64,000 nt of DNA from Pseudomonas cremoricolorata (GTDB lineage: Bacteria; Pseudomonadota; Gammaproteobacteria; Pseudomonadales; Pseudomonadaceae): NCBI RefSeq assembly GCF_000759535.1, contig NZ_CP009455.1:3968001-4032000 (forward strand). The letters run 5' to 3'. This document shows positions 9,582-17,623 of this stretch, piece by piece. Numbering within the stretch: position 1 is the first letter of the stretch; every line of letters begins with the position of its first letter. The notes under the pieces are model-generated. The model had not been told where the DNA came from, searched no databases, and worked only from the letters and a program-made list of their open reading frames with translations. The translations under genes were made by a program, and so were the position numbers.

Positions 9582-10967
9582 TTAGCCGGTGGCCTGCATG
9601 CGCAAAGCCGCATCACGTCGCATCAGCTGCTGCGACAGGCGCAGGGTCCGTTCATCCAGGCGCAGCGCGTACAGCCCACGCATCATGATCAGCGAAAGCC
9701 CGCTGACGCCGACCAGCCAACGCACCACCGAAGCCGGGCACGGTTGGCCCTGCAAGGCGCTGTGCAGGTACGGCAAGGCGACCGCCATGTTCGGATGACA
9801 ATGCTCAACGAAGGCTTCCAGTCGGCGGCCACGATCGATGAAAGGATTGAACAGCAGGCACGCCATCTGCCGATCCGCCACACCGTAACCGCGCAGAAGT
9901 CGCTGTTCTGCGTCTTCGCGCAGGGCTTGCGGGGTCAGCCGGAGTGATTGCCCGCGTCCCAGGTGATGGGTCCGCGGGGCCGAGCGCAGGGTCTGTGGAT
10001 AGCGGTCCCCGCCAAGGTAATGCGCCTGTAGTCCAAGGACATGCCCCGACAGATGCGGATCTTTGAACGCCTGCAGTCCAGGCGCGGCACAAGGAGCGTC
10101 TTCGCCCAGGCCGAGCATTCGGTCTAGACGATCGGTACGACCCAGGTGCTGCAACAATTCGTCGAGGTCGAGCAATTGCAGTGCATGGGCGCAGGCATGT
10201 TTGGCCCCAGGTCCGGCAACGCGCGCCGCCGGGCCAGGCAAACGACTCAGATGGGCATGCAGACGCGCCACCGCATCGACCCAGGCGGCGATGCAGTTGG
10301 GCAGTGGTGGCTGCTCGGGATCGGCCAGGCGCAGGCAACGCCGCCCCCAGGCCAGCAGGCGCCGGCGTTGGCTGGCCGGCATGGCCATGACCACCACGCA
10401 GTCGTGCTCTTCACAGCGCAATACAGGCGCGCAGGCGTGGGCCAGTTGCAGCCACAGGCGACTGCCAAGCAGGCTGTGCAGTGGGTTACCGGGCAGATGC
10501 CCGGACAATAGCCAGGCCTTGCGGTTGAGTGTGTCCGCCGGTTCAGCGAGCAACCATTGCACGTCGAACGGCCTGGCACCTTCGGCTCGCGCCACCAGCA
10601 GCTCGACGCGCGGATCGCTGTGCAGCAGCAACGCATTGAAGCAACGCTCATGGCTGATCAGCTCGGCCGCGCCGGCGCCAGGTTGGGCGACCACCACGAC
10701 ACGCAGTTGGAACGTCTGCGCCGAGCGCTGGGCAATGCTCAGTTGAGCTGCCCGCAGGCAGGCCAGCAAATGCGCACTGGGGCGGTCCGGGCCGTGCAGC
10801 AGCACCAGGCGGAAGCGCCCAATCGACTGCGCGCCGCCGGCCGCCACCAGCAGGCGCTGGATCAACAACTGCAGCGAGGCGCGCTGCGCCTGCGCCATCT
10901 GCTCGAGCAAACGCTCGAGCACCTGGCGATAAATCGCCTGCATGGCTTGTTCGTGCATGTCACTCAT
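9582..10967 (-). CDS. Hypothetical protein, 461 aa, unrecognised
   Basis: An uninterrupted 461-codon frame with normal high-GC codon use, starting at the ATG at 10967 behind GGAGGG. The product is rich in Leu, Ala and Arg, has no signal peptide or clear membrane segment, and begins with an amphipathic helical stretch (MSDMHEQAMQAIYRQVLERL). I recognise no catalytic motif. An earlier in-frame ATG at 11060 exists but lacks comparable ribosome-site support. It may be cotranscribed toward the HAD and TerC genes, though a 433-bp gap intervenes. Confidence 0.65.
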   Translation of the reverse strand: MSDMHEQAMQAIYRQVLERLLEQMAQAQRASLQLLIQRLLVAAGGAQSIGRFRLVLLHGPDRPSAHLLACLRAAQLSIAQRSAQTFQLRVVVVAQPGAGAAELISHERCFNALLLHSDPRVELLVARAEGARPFDVQWLLAEPADTLNRKAWLLSGHLPGNPLHSLLGSRLWLQLAHACAPVLRCEEHDCVVVMAMPASQRRRLLAWGRRCLRLADPEQPPLPNCIAAWVDAVARLHAHLSRLPGPAARVAGPGAKHACAHALQLLDLDELLQHLGRTDRLDRMLGLGEDAPCAAPGLQAFKDPHLSGHVLGLQAHYLGGDRYPQTLRSAPRTHHLGRGQSLRLTPQALREDAEQRLLRGYGVADRQMACLLFNPFIDRGRRLEAFVEHCHPNMAVALPYLHSALQGQPCPASVVRWLVGVSGLSLIMMRGLYALRLDERTLRLSQQLMRRDAALRMQATG

Positions 10968-11167
10968 TGCCCTCCCCCTCCCTGAATCCCTCAGGCTTGC
11001 GACCCTGTCCTGTTCTTCCCCCGCACGTGCTGAACAGGGGAAGCATTTCCTGCGCGACAACGGTAGACAGTCACTGAGGCAGTTGGCGATGAGGCTTTCT
11101 TCCCACGTTCTGTAGGGGAATTTTTGCTGAGCTGTAGGACGTTTCAGGAGAAGGATGTGAGCGAGGC

Positions 11168-11189
11168 CCGCCTACACGGGTGTAGGCGG
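11168..11189. terminator. Hairpin downstream of mexS
   Basis: A perfect 10-bp inverted repeat (CCGCCTACAC / GTGTAGGCGG) with a 2-nt loop lies 35 bp past the mexS stop codon, in the 257-bp gap before the 461-aa gene. There is no long U-tract. It resembles the short intergenic palindromes common in Pseudomonas. Confidence 0.45.
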
Positions 11190-11224
11190 TACAGGCCGTG
11201 TCTTGCAGGAAGGAGCGTGGCGTT

Positions 11225-12256
11225 TCAGTGCGGCTCGGCTGAGGTCATCTCCAGCACCACCCGCCCACCACAAGGACAGGCATCCATATGCCGGTGCGCC
11301 TCGACCACCTGCTCGAAGGGGTAGACCTTGATGATCTGTGGAGTCAGCCTGCGCTCGGCGGTGAACCGGTTGATATCGATCAGCGCCCGTTGCAGCGCAG
11401 CCTGGTCCTGGTCGATACCCAGCTCCGGCTTGCCGGTGAAGTTGCTCACGCAGTGCAGGTGGAACTGAATGTTCTTCTTGAATGCCGCGCAGGCCGGGAA
11501 TGGCGTCTGGTTGCCGCCTTGCAGGCCATACAGCACCAGGCTGCCGCGCGGTGCCAGGACGTCGCCGAGCATGGACATCTGCGGCCCGCCCATGCCATCG
11601 AGCACCATGTCCACGCCACGTCCGCCGGTGTACTTGCTGACCTGCAGCAGCAAGTCCTGCTCTTCGGTGACGATCACCTTGTCGGCACCCAGTTGCAGCA
11701 AGTACTCACGCTGTTCGGGCTCCTTGGTGGCGGCGAACACCTGCAGGCCCAGCGCCTTGCCGAGCTGTACGAAGGCCGGGCCGGCACAGTGGCTGGCATC
11801 GGTGACCAGCGCGCTTTGCCCAGGTTTGGCCCGGGCCAGGTCGATATAGGCGAAGTAGGCGATCAGCAGCGGCGTGTAGTGCACGCTGGCCTCGACCGGG
11901 CTGAGCACCTCAGGGTAGCGGGTCAGGGCGCTGCGCGGCAGCACGATGACATCGCCATAGACCGGATGGTCGTTGGGGCTGGTGGCCGGAAAGCTGGCGA
12001 CCCGATCACCGATCGCCAGATCCTCGACGCCCTCGCCCAGGGCGGTGACCACCCCAGCCATTTCATGGCCAATCCCCGACGGCAGGCGCACCTGCGAAGG
12101 GGCCAGGTCTTGCCGCCAGAGCACGTCGTACCAACTGATGCCGATCGCCTCGACCCGGACCTGCACCTCGCCACTGGCCGGGCTCGGCTCGGGCCGTTCC
12201 TCGCAGCGCAGCACGTCGGCGGCGCCGAACTTGTGGAAACGGATGATGCGCGACAT
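11225..12256 (-). CDS. mexS: MexS-like quinone oxidoreductase (MDR superfamily)
   Basis: A 343-aa zinc-independent-type medium-chain dehydrogenase/reductase with an N-terminal GroES-like fold (GHEMAGVV, GDRVASFP) and a nucleotide-binding domain (VTDASHCAGPAFVQLGKALG). It is divergent from a clear mexT, and this arrangement and sequence identify it as MexS. In P. aeruginosa loss of MexS function activates MexT, so MexS is thought to detoxify an electrophilic or redox-active metabolite that MexT senses. A ribosome site GAGGT precedes the ATG at 12256. Confidence 0.88.
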   Translation of the reverse strand: MSRIIRFHKFGAADVLRCEERPEPSPASGEVQVRVEAIGISWYDVLWRQDLAPSQVRLPSGIGHEMAGVVTALGEGVEDLAIGDRVASFPATSPNDHPVYGDVIVLPRSALTRYPEVLSPVEASVHYTPLLIAYFAYIDLARAKPGQSALVTDASHCAGPAFVQLGKALGLQVFAATKEPEQREYLLQLGADKVIVTEEQDLLLQVSKYTGGRGVDMVLDGMGGPQMSMLGDVLAPRGSLVLYGLQGGNQTPFPACAAFKKNIQFHLHCVSNFTGKPELGIDQDQAALQRALIDINRFTAERRLTPQIIKVYPFEQVVEAHRHMDACPCGGRVVLEMTSAEPH

Positions 12257-12320
12257 CGCCTACCTCACCTTTGTGAATCTCGTATGACCACGGACTTTAT
12301 CCGGGCTTGAACCTGGCAGC

Positions 12321-12366
12321 CATCAGTGGCCATTGATAGTCGACATGCCTGTCATCGATTGATTCG
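12321..12366. promoter_or_regulatory. Candidate MexT operator in the mexS-mexT gap
   Basis: The 209-bp divergent gap contains a cluster of ATCA/GAT half-sites around a GTCGAC core at 12339-12344 and an ATCGATTGAT palindromic stretch at 12354-12363. MexT of P. aeruginosa binds a nod-box-like site with a GTCGAT core upstream of mexE and mexS. The match here is partial, so this is a candidate only. Confidence 0.35.
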
Positions 12367-12465
12367 CCTGGCATTGCCGATGCACAGGCCGGAAAACGAT
12401 GCAGGGTAACAGCCTTTGCCCGTAAGATTCACCCTGCCCCAGCCCCAGGCAATAGGCCCTTTTCG

Positions 12466-13380
12466 ATGAACCGCAACGACTTGCGCCGTGTAGACCTCAA
12501 CCTGCTGATCGTGTTCGAAACCCTGATGCATGAACGCAGCGTCACCCGTGCCGCGGAAAAACTGTTTCTCGGCCAGCCGGCCATCAGCGCCGCCCTGGCA
12601 CGCCTGCGCAACCTGTTCGACGACCCACTGTTCGTGCGCACCGGGCGCAGCATGGAGCCCTCGACCCGGGCTCAGGAAATCTTTGCCCTGCTCTCGCCGG
12701 CGCTGGATTCGATTTCCACCGCCGTCAGCCGCGCCGCCGAGTTCGATCCGGCCACCAGCACCGCGGTGTTTCGCATCGGCCTGTCGGACGACGCCGAATT
12801 CGCCCTGCTGCCGCAACTGCTCAAGCGCATCCGCGCCGAAGCACCGGGCATCGTGCTGGTGGTGCGCAGGGTCAACTACCTGCTGATGCCGACGCTACTG
12901 TCCTCCGGCGAGATCTCCGTGGGCGTGAGCTACACCAGCGACCTGCCGGCCAACGCCAAGCGCAAGCTGCTAAGGCGCAGCACCGCCAAGCTGCTGCGCG
13001 CCGACAGCATTCCCGGCGCCATCAGCCTCGACGACTTCTGCAAACGCCCACATGCCCTGGTGTCATTCGCAGGCGACCTCTCAGGCTTCATCGACGACGC
13101 CCTCGCCGAACTCGGGCGCACGCGGCACGTAGTGCTCGCCGTTCCGCAGTTCAACGGCCTGGGCAGCCTGTTGTCGGGCACCGACATCATCGCCACCGTC
13201 CCCGACTACACCGCCGAAGCCCTCACCGCCGCCGGCGGCCTGCGCGCCGAAGACCCACCCCTGCCGCTGCAGAGCTTCGAACTGCACATGGCCTGGCGTG
13301 GGGCGCAGGATAACGACCCGGGAGAGCGCTGGTTGCGGTCGCGGATTCAGATGTTTTTTGGGGATCCGGATAGCCTTTGA
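12466..13380 (+). CDS. mexT: LysR-type regulator MexT
   Basis: A 304-aa LysR regulator of the NodD/SyrM branch. The N-terminal winged helix contains SVTRAAEKLFLGQPAISAAL. It follows P. aeruginosa MexT nearly throughout, including RTGRSMEPSTRAQEIF, the sensor region, and the ending WLRSRIQMFFGDPDSL. MexT is a redox-responsive activator of the mexEF-oprN pump. The frame here is intact, unlike the laboratory P. aeruginosa strains with a mexT insertion. No mexEF-oprN lies next to it, so its targets must be elsewhere, apart from mexS. The ribosome site before ATG 12466 is weak. Confidence 0.93.
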   Translation: MNRNDLRRVDLNLLIVFETLMHERSVTRAAEKLFLGQPAISAALARLRNLFDDPLFVRTGRSMEPSTRAQEIFALLSPALDSISTAVSRAAEFDPATSTAVFRIGLSDDAEFALLPQLLKRIRAEAPGIVLVVRRVNYLLMPTLLSSGEISVGVSYTSDLPANAKRKLLRRSTAKLLRADSIPGAISLDDFCKRPHALVSFAGDLSGFIDDALAELGRTRHVVLAVPQFNGLGSLLSGTDIIATVPDYTAEALTAAGGLRAEDPPLPLQSFELHMAWRGAQDNDPGERWLRSRIQMFFGDPDSL

Positions 13381-13516
13381 TCGCTCGACCCGCTAAATCG
13401 CTGCACAGACGACACTGAGCACTTAAGCGCCCCAGTCCCAACACCGAGCTTTTGCGTTCTGCTCGTAGTCGACTCTGCTATCGTGACGCCCCTGGCCACC
13501 CTGAAAGCAACCCACA

Positions 13517-13842
13517 ATGAAGCCATGGAAGATGCTGGCGATCACCGCACTGGTGCTGGCTGGCAACCCTGTCATTGCCAATGAAAATGCCAAACCCTCC
13601 GATAAGTTGACGCTGTACACCACATTCGGGCCGTTTCTATCCTCGGCGTGGTCCACGGGGATGACGGACGACTGGCAACAGCAACTCAGAACCGTCAAGT
13701 CCGATGCCTTGGCGTTCATCGGTTCGGACGGGAGATACGTGGCGCGCAGTTCGAACAGGCATCGCGGCGCTACCGTTCGAGCTATGAACCGCCTTTGATG
13801 AACGACCTGCAGCTTGCCCAGGCGATCGCTGCATCCTTCTGA
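13517..13842 (+). pseudogene. DUF2388 family small secreted protein, frameshifted
   Basis: The first 72 codons encode a signal peptide (MKPWKMLAITALVLAG...VIA) and the start of a DUF2388 domain ending DALAFIGSDG. The expected rest (IRGAQFEQASRRYRSSYEPP...NDLQLAQAIAASF, stop at 13840-13842) is read in another frame beginning at 13732. Restoring one G in the GGG run at 13730-13732 would join them. As written, the first frame ends at 13798 with an unrelated tail. This is a one-base deletion: true pseudogene, slippage-prone tract, or sequencing error. DUF2388 proteins are small periplasmic Pseudomonas proteins of unknown role. Confidence 0.75.
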
Positions 13843-13941
13843 CTCCAGAATGTACTGGGCAACAGGTACCCTTTTCGCCGGTTCGGATAGCCTTTCGCTT
13901 GTCCAAGGACACTGACCAGCCCAGCCCTAACGGAACCCTCC

Positions 13942-14433
13942 ATGCTTTTCATCATCATGCTCGGCGGGCGCCACCCGCGCGCCAGTATCGAAGTTCACGA
14001 CGTGCTGTTCGCACAGGCCGACTCGCTGCAAGACACCTACCCGCAACTGCGTGCTGGCTGGTTTGGCAGTACCAAGGGCTTGCACATCGATTCATGGCTG
14101 GAAGTGTCGGGCGTCGAGGGCTATCGGGTCGAGTTCAGCGATGCCAGCCCGGCGCCGGGCGCGCCGCGGCTGTTCTTTCTCAACCTGGGCGGCTACGAGC
14201 GTGGGGTGTTTGGCGAGGCGCATCGCTATCTGCTGGTGGTCGCGGCAGACAAGGCCGAGGCCAAGCGTATCGGGCGCCAGCGCATGGTGCGCGGCTGGCT
14301 GAAGCCGCACACCGATGCGGTCATCGATGTCGATGATTGCCTGCCGGTCGATCGCATCGACGGGCGCTATGTACACCTGCTCGAGGGCGAGCATGGCGGC
14401 ATCGTGCAGCGCAGTGACTACCTGCTGATCTGA
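13942..14433 (+). CDS. DUF1543 domain-containing protein
   Basis: A 163-aa soluble protein beginning MLFIIMLGGRHPRASIEVHDV, the signature of DUF1543. The second half (VVAADKAEAKRIGRQRM...HTDAVIDVDDCLPVD) resembles a degenerate second copy of the same fold, as in other family members. Function is unknown. The ATG at 13942 follows CGGAACCCTCC, a modest ribosome site. It lies between the broken DUF2388 gene and an SDR gene with no sign of tight coupling. Confidence 0.8.
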   Translation: MLFIIMLGGRHPRASIEVHDVLFAQADSLQDTYPQLRAGWFGSTKGLHIDSWLEVSGVEGYRVEFSDASPAPGAPRLFFLNLGGYERGVFGEAHRYLLVVAADKAEAKRIGRQRMVRGWLKPHTDAVIDVDDCLPVDRIDGRYVHLLEGEHGGIVQRSDYLLI

Positions 14434-14539
14434 TCCCGGCCGATGGCCGTCCGTCGCCTAAGTGGCGCATCCACTCCAACACTCGCTGGCCAGGCTCTTC
14501 GAACAGGTATCAACGTATCCAACCTGCAGGAGCCAGACC

Positions 14540-15397
14540 ATGCGCCAATACCCCAAACCGCCCTTTCCGTCGCAACCGCAGAGCGTGCCAGGCTCGCAGC
14601 GCAAGATGGAGCCCTACCCAGATTGCGGCGAGCAGTCCTACACCGGCCATGGCCGGCTGCAAGGCAAGATCGCGCTGATCACTGGTGCCGACAGTGGCAT
14701 CGGTCGTGCCGTGGCGATCGCCTACGCCCGTGAAGGCGCCGATGTGGCCATCGCCTACCTCGATGAACATGAAGATGCCCAGGAGACCGCGCGCTGGGTC
14801 GAGGCTGCCGGACGTCAGTGCCTGCTGCTGCCGGGTGACCTGGCGCACAAGCAGCACTGCTACGACATCGTCGACAAGACCGTCGCCGAGTTCGGCCGTA
14901 TCGACATCCTGGTCAACAACGCCGCGTTCCAGATGGCGCACCAGCACTTCGACGAGATTAGCGACGACGAGTGGCTGATGACCTTCGACGTCAACATCAC
15001 GGCGATCTTCCGCATCTGCCAACGCGCCTTGCCGTCGATGCCCAAAGGCAGCTCGATCATCAACACCAGCTCGGTCAACTCCGACGATCCTTCCCCGCAG
15101 TTGCTGGCCTACGCCACCACCAAAGGGGCGATTGCCAACTTCACCGCAGGTCTTGCCCAGTTGTTGGGCGACAAAGGCATCCGCGTCAACAGCGTCGCCC
15201 CCGGCCCGATCTGGACCCCGTTGATTCCTGCAACCATGCCCGATGAAGCGGTGAAGAACTTCGGCGCCGCCTACCCCATGGGCCGCCCCGGCCAGCCGGT
15301 GGAAGTGGCACCGATCTATGTGCTGTTGGGGTCGGATGAGGCGAGTTATATTTCTGGGTCGCGCTATGCGGTGACGGGGGGCAAGCCTATTTTGTAG
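14540..15397 (+). CDS. Short-chain dehydrogenase/reductase, YghA-like
   Basis: A 285-aa SDR oxidoreductase. The nucleotide-binding motif TGADSGIG is at 48-55, NNAA at 126-129, and the catalytic triad is S178, Y191 and K195 in AYATTKGA. The N-terminal extension (PKPPFPSQPQ...GRLQGK) and the ending SYISGSRYAVTGGKP match the E. coli YghA / B. subtilis YdaD group, usually stress-related aldehyde or ketone reductases. The frame opens at 14462, but the ATG at 14540 has AGGAG seven bases upstream and is preferred. The substrate is unknown. Confidence 0.88.
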   Translation: MRQYPKPPFPSQPQSVPGSQRKMEPYPDCGEQSYTGHGRLQGKIALITGADSGIGRAVAIAYAREGADVAIAYLDEHEDAQETARWVEAAGRQCLLLPGDLAHKQHCYDIVDKTVAEFGRIDILVNNAAFQMAHQHFDEISDDEWLMTFDVNITAIFRICQRALPSMPKGSSIINTSSVNSDDPSPQLLAYATTKGAIANFTAGLAQLLGDKGIRVNSVAPGPIWTPLIPATMPDEAVKNFGAAYPMGRPGQPVEVAPIYVLLGSDEASYISGSRYAVTGGKPIL

Positions 15398-15429
15398 CCG
15401 GAGCAGTCGCCAGCCCACAACGCCGGCGC

Positions 15430-15861
15430 CTAGCCCCTGACCTGCTGCGCTGACAACGGCACGTCGAACACTTTGTCGAAGGCCCACTGAAACACGAATG
15501 CATAGACGAAGAAGAAGGCGAACAGTGCCAGGTTGGTCAGCAGCGCCTGCCACAGGCTGATGCTCAGCCAGTAGGCCACCAGCGGCAGCAGCAGCAAAAC
15601 CAGGCCGCCTTCGAAGCCCAAGGCGTGGAGAAAGCGCCGCCAGAGGGTGCGGCGGCGTTGCTTGCGGCCAGACTCCCAGCGTTCGAAGGCCCAGTTGAAG
15701 GCCATGTTCCAGCTCAGGGCCACGCCCGACATGATCAAGGAGAGCGCGGTGGACTGGGCCATGCCGGCATCGAACAGCCAGGCCAGCGCCGGGGCAACGC
15801 AGGCGACGGCGATCGCCTCATAGAGGATGGCCTGGACGATCTTGCGCGGTGTGCCTTGCAT
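15430..15861 (-). CDS. PACE family efflux transporter (AceI-like)
   Basis: A 143-aa inner-membrane protein with four predicted helices and two copies of the bacterial transmembrane pair domain. The conserved helix-1 glutamate falls at residue 15 (RKIVQAILYE), the position essential for proton-coupled export in Acinetobacter AceI. SWNMAFNWAFERWE and the second-half counterpart YAFVFQWAFDKVFD are also typical. PACE proteins export biguanides such as chlorhexidine and short diamines. The start at 15861 is supported by GGAG seven bases upstream. It lies downstream of the chelatase genes on the same strand and may be a separate unit. Confidence 0.87.
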   Translation of the reverse strand: MQGTPRKIVQAILYEAIAVACVAPALAWLFDAGMAQSTALSLIMSGVALSWNMAFNWAFERWESGRKQRRRTLWRRFLHALGFEGGLVLLLLPLVAYWLSISLWQALLTNLALFAFFFVYAFVFQWAFDKVFDVPLSAQQVRG

Positions 15862-15949
15862 GGCAGGCTCCAGAGTCGGTGGGAAATGCGCATCAGCGCT
15901 GCAGGGTACGGCTTCTCGGCGTAGTCCGCCATGTCGCCTGCAGGCGCGG

Positions 15950-16591
15950 CTAGCGCCGAGGGTTGAGTGCGTCGAGGTGCCAGTACTGGGCATGCAACTG
16001 CTCGGCGAGCTGCTGGGCGCGACCGAGGCGTACCGGAGTGCGCTCCATGTCCACCAGTACGCTGTCACACGGCAGCGGTGCCAGGGCCTGCCAGCGTTGC
16101 AGACGACCGTCGGTGAACACCAGGCAACGCTGCATCTCGTGCGGATGCTGGTTGGCGCGGCGCAGCAGCCATTGCCGCGCCTCGGCGAGTGCGGCCAGCA
16201 ACGGCGTGCCGCCGCCGGCACCGAGTTGCTGCAACCAGGGTTGCAACGCCGCAGAGGCCTTCAGGCCGTGACGCTGCCATTGCGGGATACGCCCGCTGGC
16301 GGTGAGCAGCGCCAGACGCGCGCGACGCCGATAGGCCTGGTCGAACACCTCGGCCAGCACGCCTTTGCAGGCTGCCAGCGCGCCGTGCCGTCGGGTCGAG
16401 GCGGACGCATCGACGATCACCAGCCACAGCTCCGGCGCCTGGCCGCGGCGCTGTTGCCAGCACAAATCGCCGCGTACGCGCGGGCGGCCCTTGAGCAGGG
16501 TCGGCAACCACGCCACGCGTCCGCTGGCACTGGATTGGGCGCGGCCACGGCTGGCGCCAGGGCGCCGTCCATCACCGGGCCTGGCATCCAC
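15950..16591 (-). CDS. VWA-domain chelatase subunit (ChlD/BchD-like)
   Basis: A 213-aa protein that is almost entirely a von Willebrand A domain. The MIDAS motif is D61-S63-S65 (VIVDASAST), with GGGTPLL and FTDGRLQRW later. It corresponds to the C-terminal half of magnesium-chelatase subunit D. With the AAA protein encoded upstream it should form the ATPase assembly that drives CobN. The start is uncertain: a GTG at 16591 is used, and the frame is open slightly further up, to the chlI stop. It is last in the cobW-cobN-chlI-chlD series. Confidence 0.8.
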   Translation of the reverse strand: MDARPGDGRRPGASRGRAQSSASGRVAWLPTLLKGRPRVRGDLCWQQRRGQAPELWLVIVDASASTRRHGALAACKGVLAEVFDQAYRRRARLALLTASGRIPQWQRHGLKASAALQPWLQQLGAGGGTPLLAALAEARQWLLRRANQHPHEMQRCLVFTDGRLQRWQALAPLPCDSVLVDMERTPVRLGRAQQLAEQLHAQYWHLDALNPRR

Positions 16592-16617
16592 CAGCGAAGC
16601 TGCCGGCTGGGGGATGC

Positions 16618-17622
16618 TCAGGGCTTTTTTGCCCAGTTCGGCACCTCGCGCCGCTCGCCGCTGGTAACCGCCTGTGGCGGCAGTGCGCCCCAGTCGCCTG
16701 CAGCGTCTTGATGATTATCTGGGCGGCGAGCATCGCCCTGGGGCGGTGGCGGTGGAGGCGGTGCCGACGCGGGCTCGCGCCGACGATGGCGCAAGGCGAA
16801 CTCGGCCACCGCATCGATATCTTCCTGCTCGATGTGCCGCGCACCGCGCCAGGCGGCGTGGGCACGGGCGGCGCGCAGCCAGACCAGGTCTGCGCGCATG
16901 CCGTCGACCCCAGCAGCGAAGCACTGCGCGGTGATGCTCTCGAGTGCTGCGTCATCCAGAGGTATCGCGCCCAGCGCCGCGCGCGCGGCCTGGCAGCGCT
17001 CGCGCAGGGCAAGCTGGGCCGGCTGCCACTGGGCGATGAAGCCCTGCGGATCGGCATCGAAGGCCAGACGCCGGCGGATGATCTGCTGACGCGCCTCGGG
17101 GGCAGGCAGGCCGTCGAGCAGCACGTTGAGGCCGAAACGGTCGAGCAGTTGCGGGCGCAACTCGCCTTCTTCCGGATTCATGGTGCCGATCAGCACGAAG
17201 CGCGCCGCGTGCTGATGGGAGATGCCGTCACGTTCGACACGGTTGACCCCACTGGCAGCCACGTCCAGCAGCAAGTCCACCAAGGCATCGGGCAGCAGGT
17301 TCACTTCATCGACATACAGCACGCCACCATCGGCCTGCGCCAGCACACCCGGCGAGAACTGCGCCCTGCCCTCGCCCAGCGCTGCGTCCAGATCCAGCGT
17401 GCCGACCAGACGCTCTTCAGTGGCGCCCAGCGGCAGCGTGACGAACGGGGCGTCGTCGAGCAACGCGGCCAGGCCGCGGGCCAGGGTGCTTTTGGCCATG
17501 CCGCGCGGGCCTTCGATGAGCACGCCGCCGATCTGCGGGTCAATGGCGGTGAGGCACAGCGCCAGCTTCAGGTCATCGGCGCCGACCACGGCGGCCAGGG
17601 GAAATTGCACAGGTTGGGTCAT
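16618..17622 (-). CDS. AAA+ chelatase subunit (ChlI/BchI-like)
   Basis: A 334-aa AAA+ ATPase. Walker A is GPRGMAKST (38-46), Walker [11 protein letters not shown] (D105, E106), and sensor/arginine regions include [20 protein letters not shown]. This is the subunit I of magnesium/cobalt chelatases. A proline-rich linker ([12 protein letters not shown]) near the C-terminus is the kind that joins the I and D modules. The ATG at 17622 begins one base after the cobN stop, implying coupling. Role: ATP-driven cobalt insertion with CobN and the VWA protein. Many bacteria use CobS/CobT instead. Confidence 0.88.
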   Translation of the reverse strand: MTQPVQFPLAAVVGADDLKLALCLTAIDPQIGGVLIEGPRGMAKSTLARGLAALLDDAPFVTLPLGATEERLVGTLDLDAALGEGRAQFSPGVLAQADGGVLYVDEVNLLPDALVDLLLDVAASGVNRVERDGISHQHAARFVLIGTMNPEEGELRPQLLDRFGLNVLLDGLPAPEARQQIIRRRLAFDADPQGFIAQWQPAQLALRERCQAARAALGAIPLDDAALESITAQCFAAGVDGMRADLVWLRAARAHAAWRGARHIEQEDIDAVAEFALRHRRREPASAPPPPPPPQGDARRPDNHQDAAGDWGALPPQAVTSGERREVPNWAKKP

Positions 17623-17623
17623 G

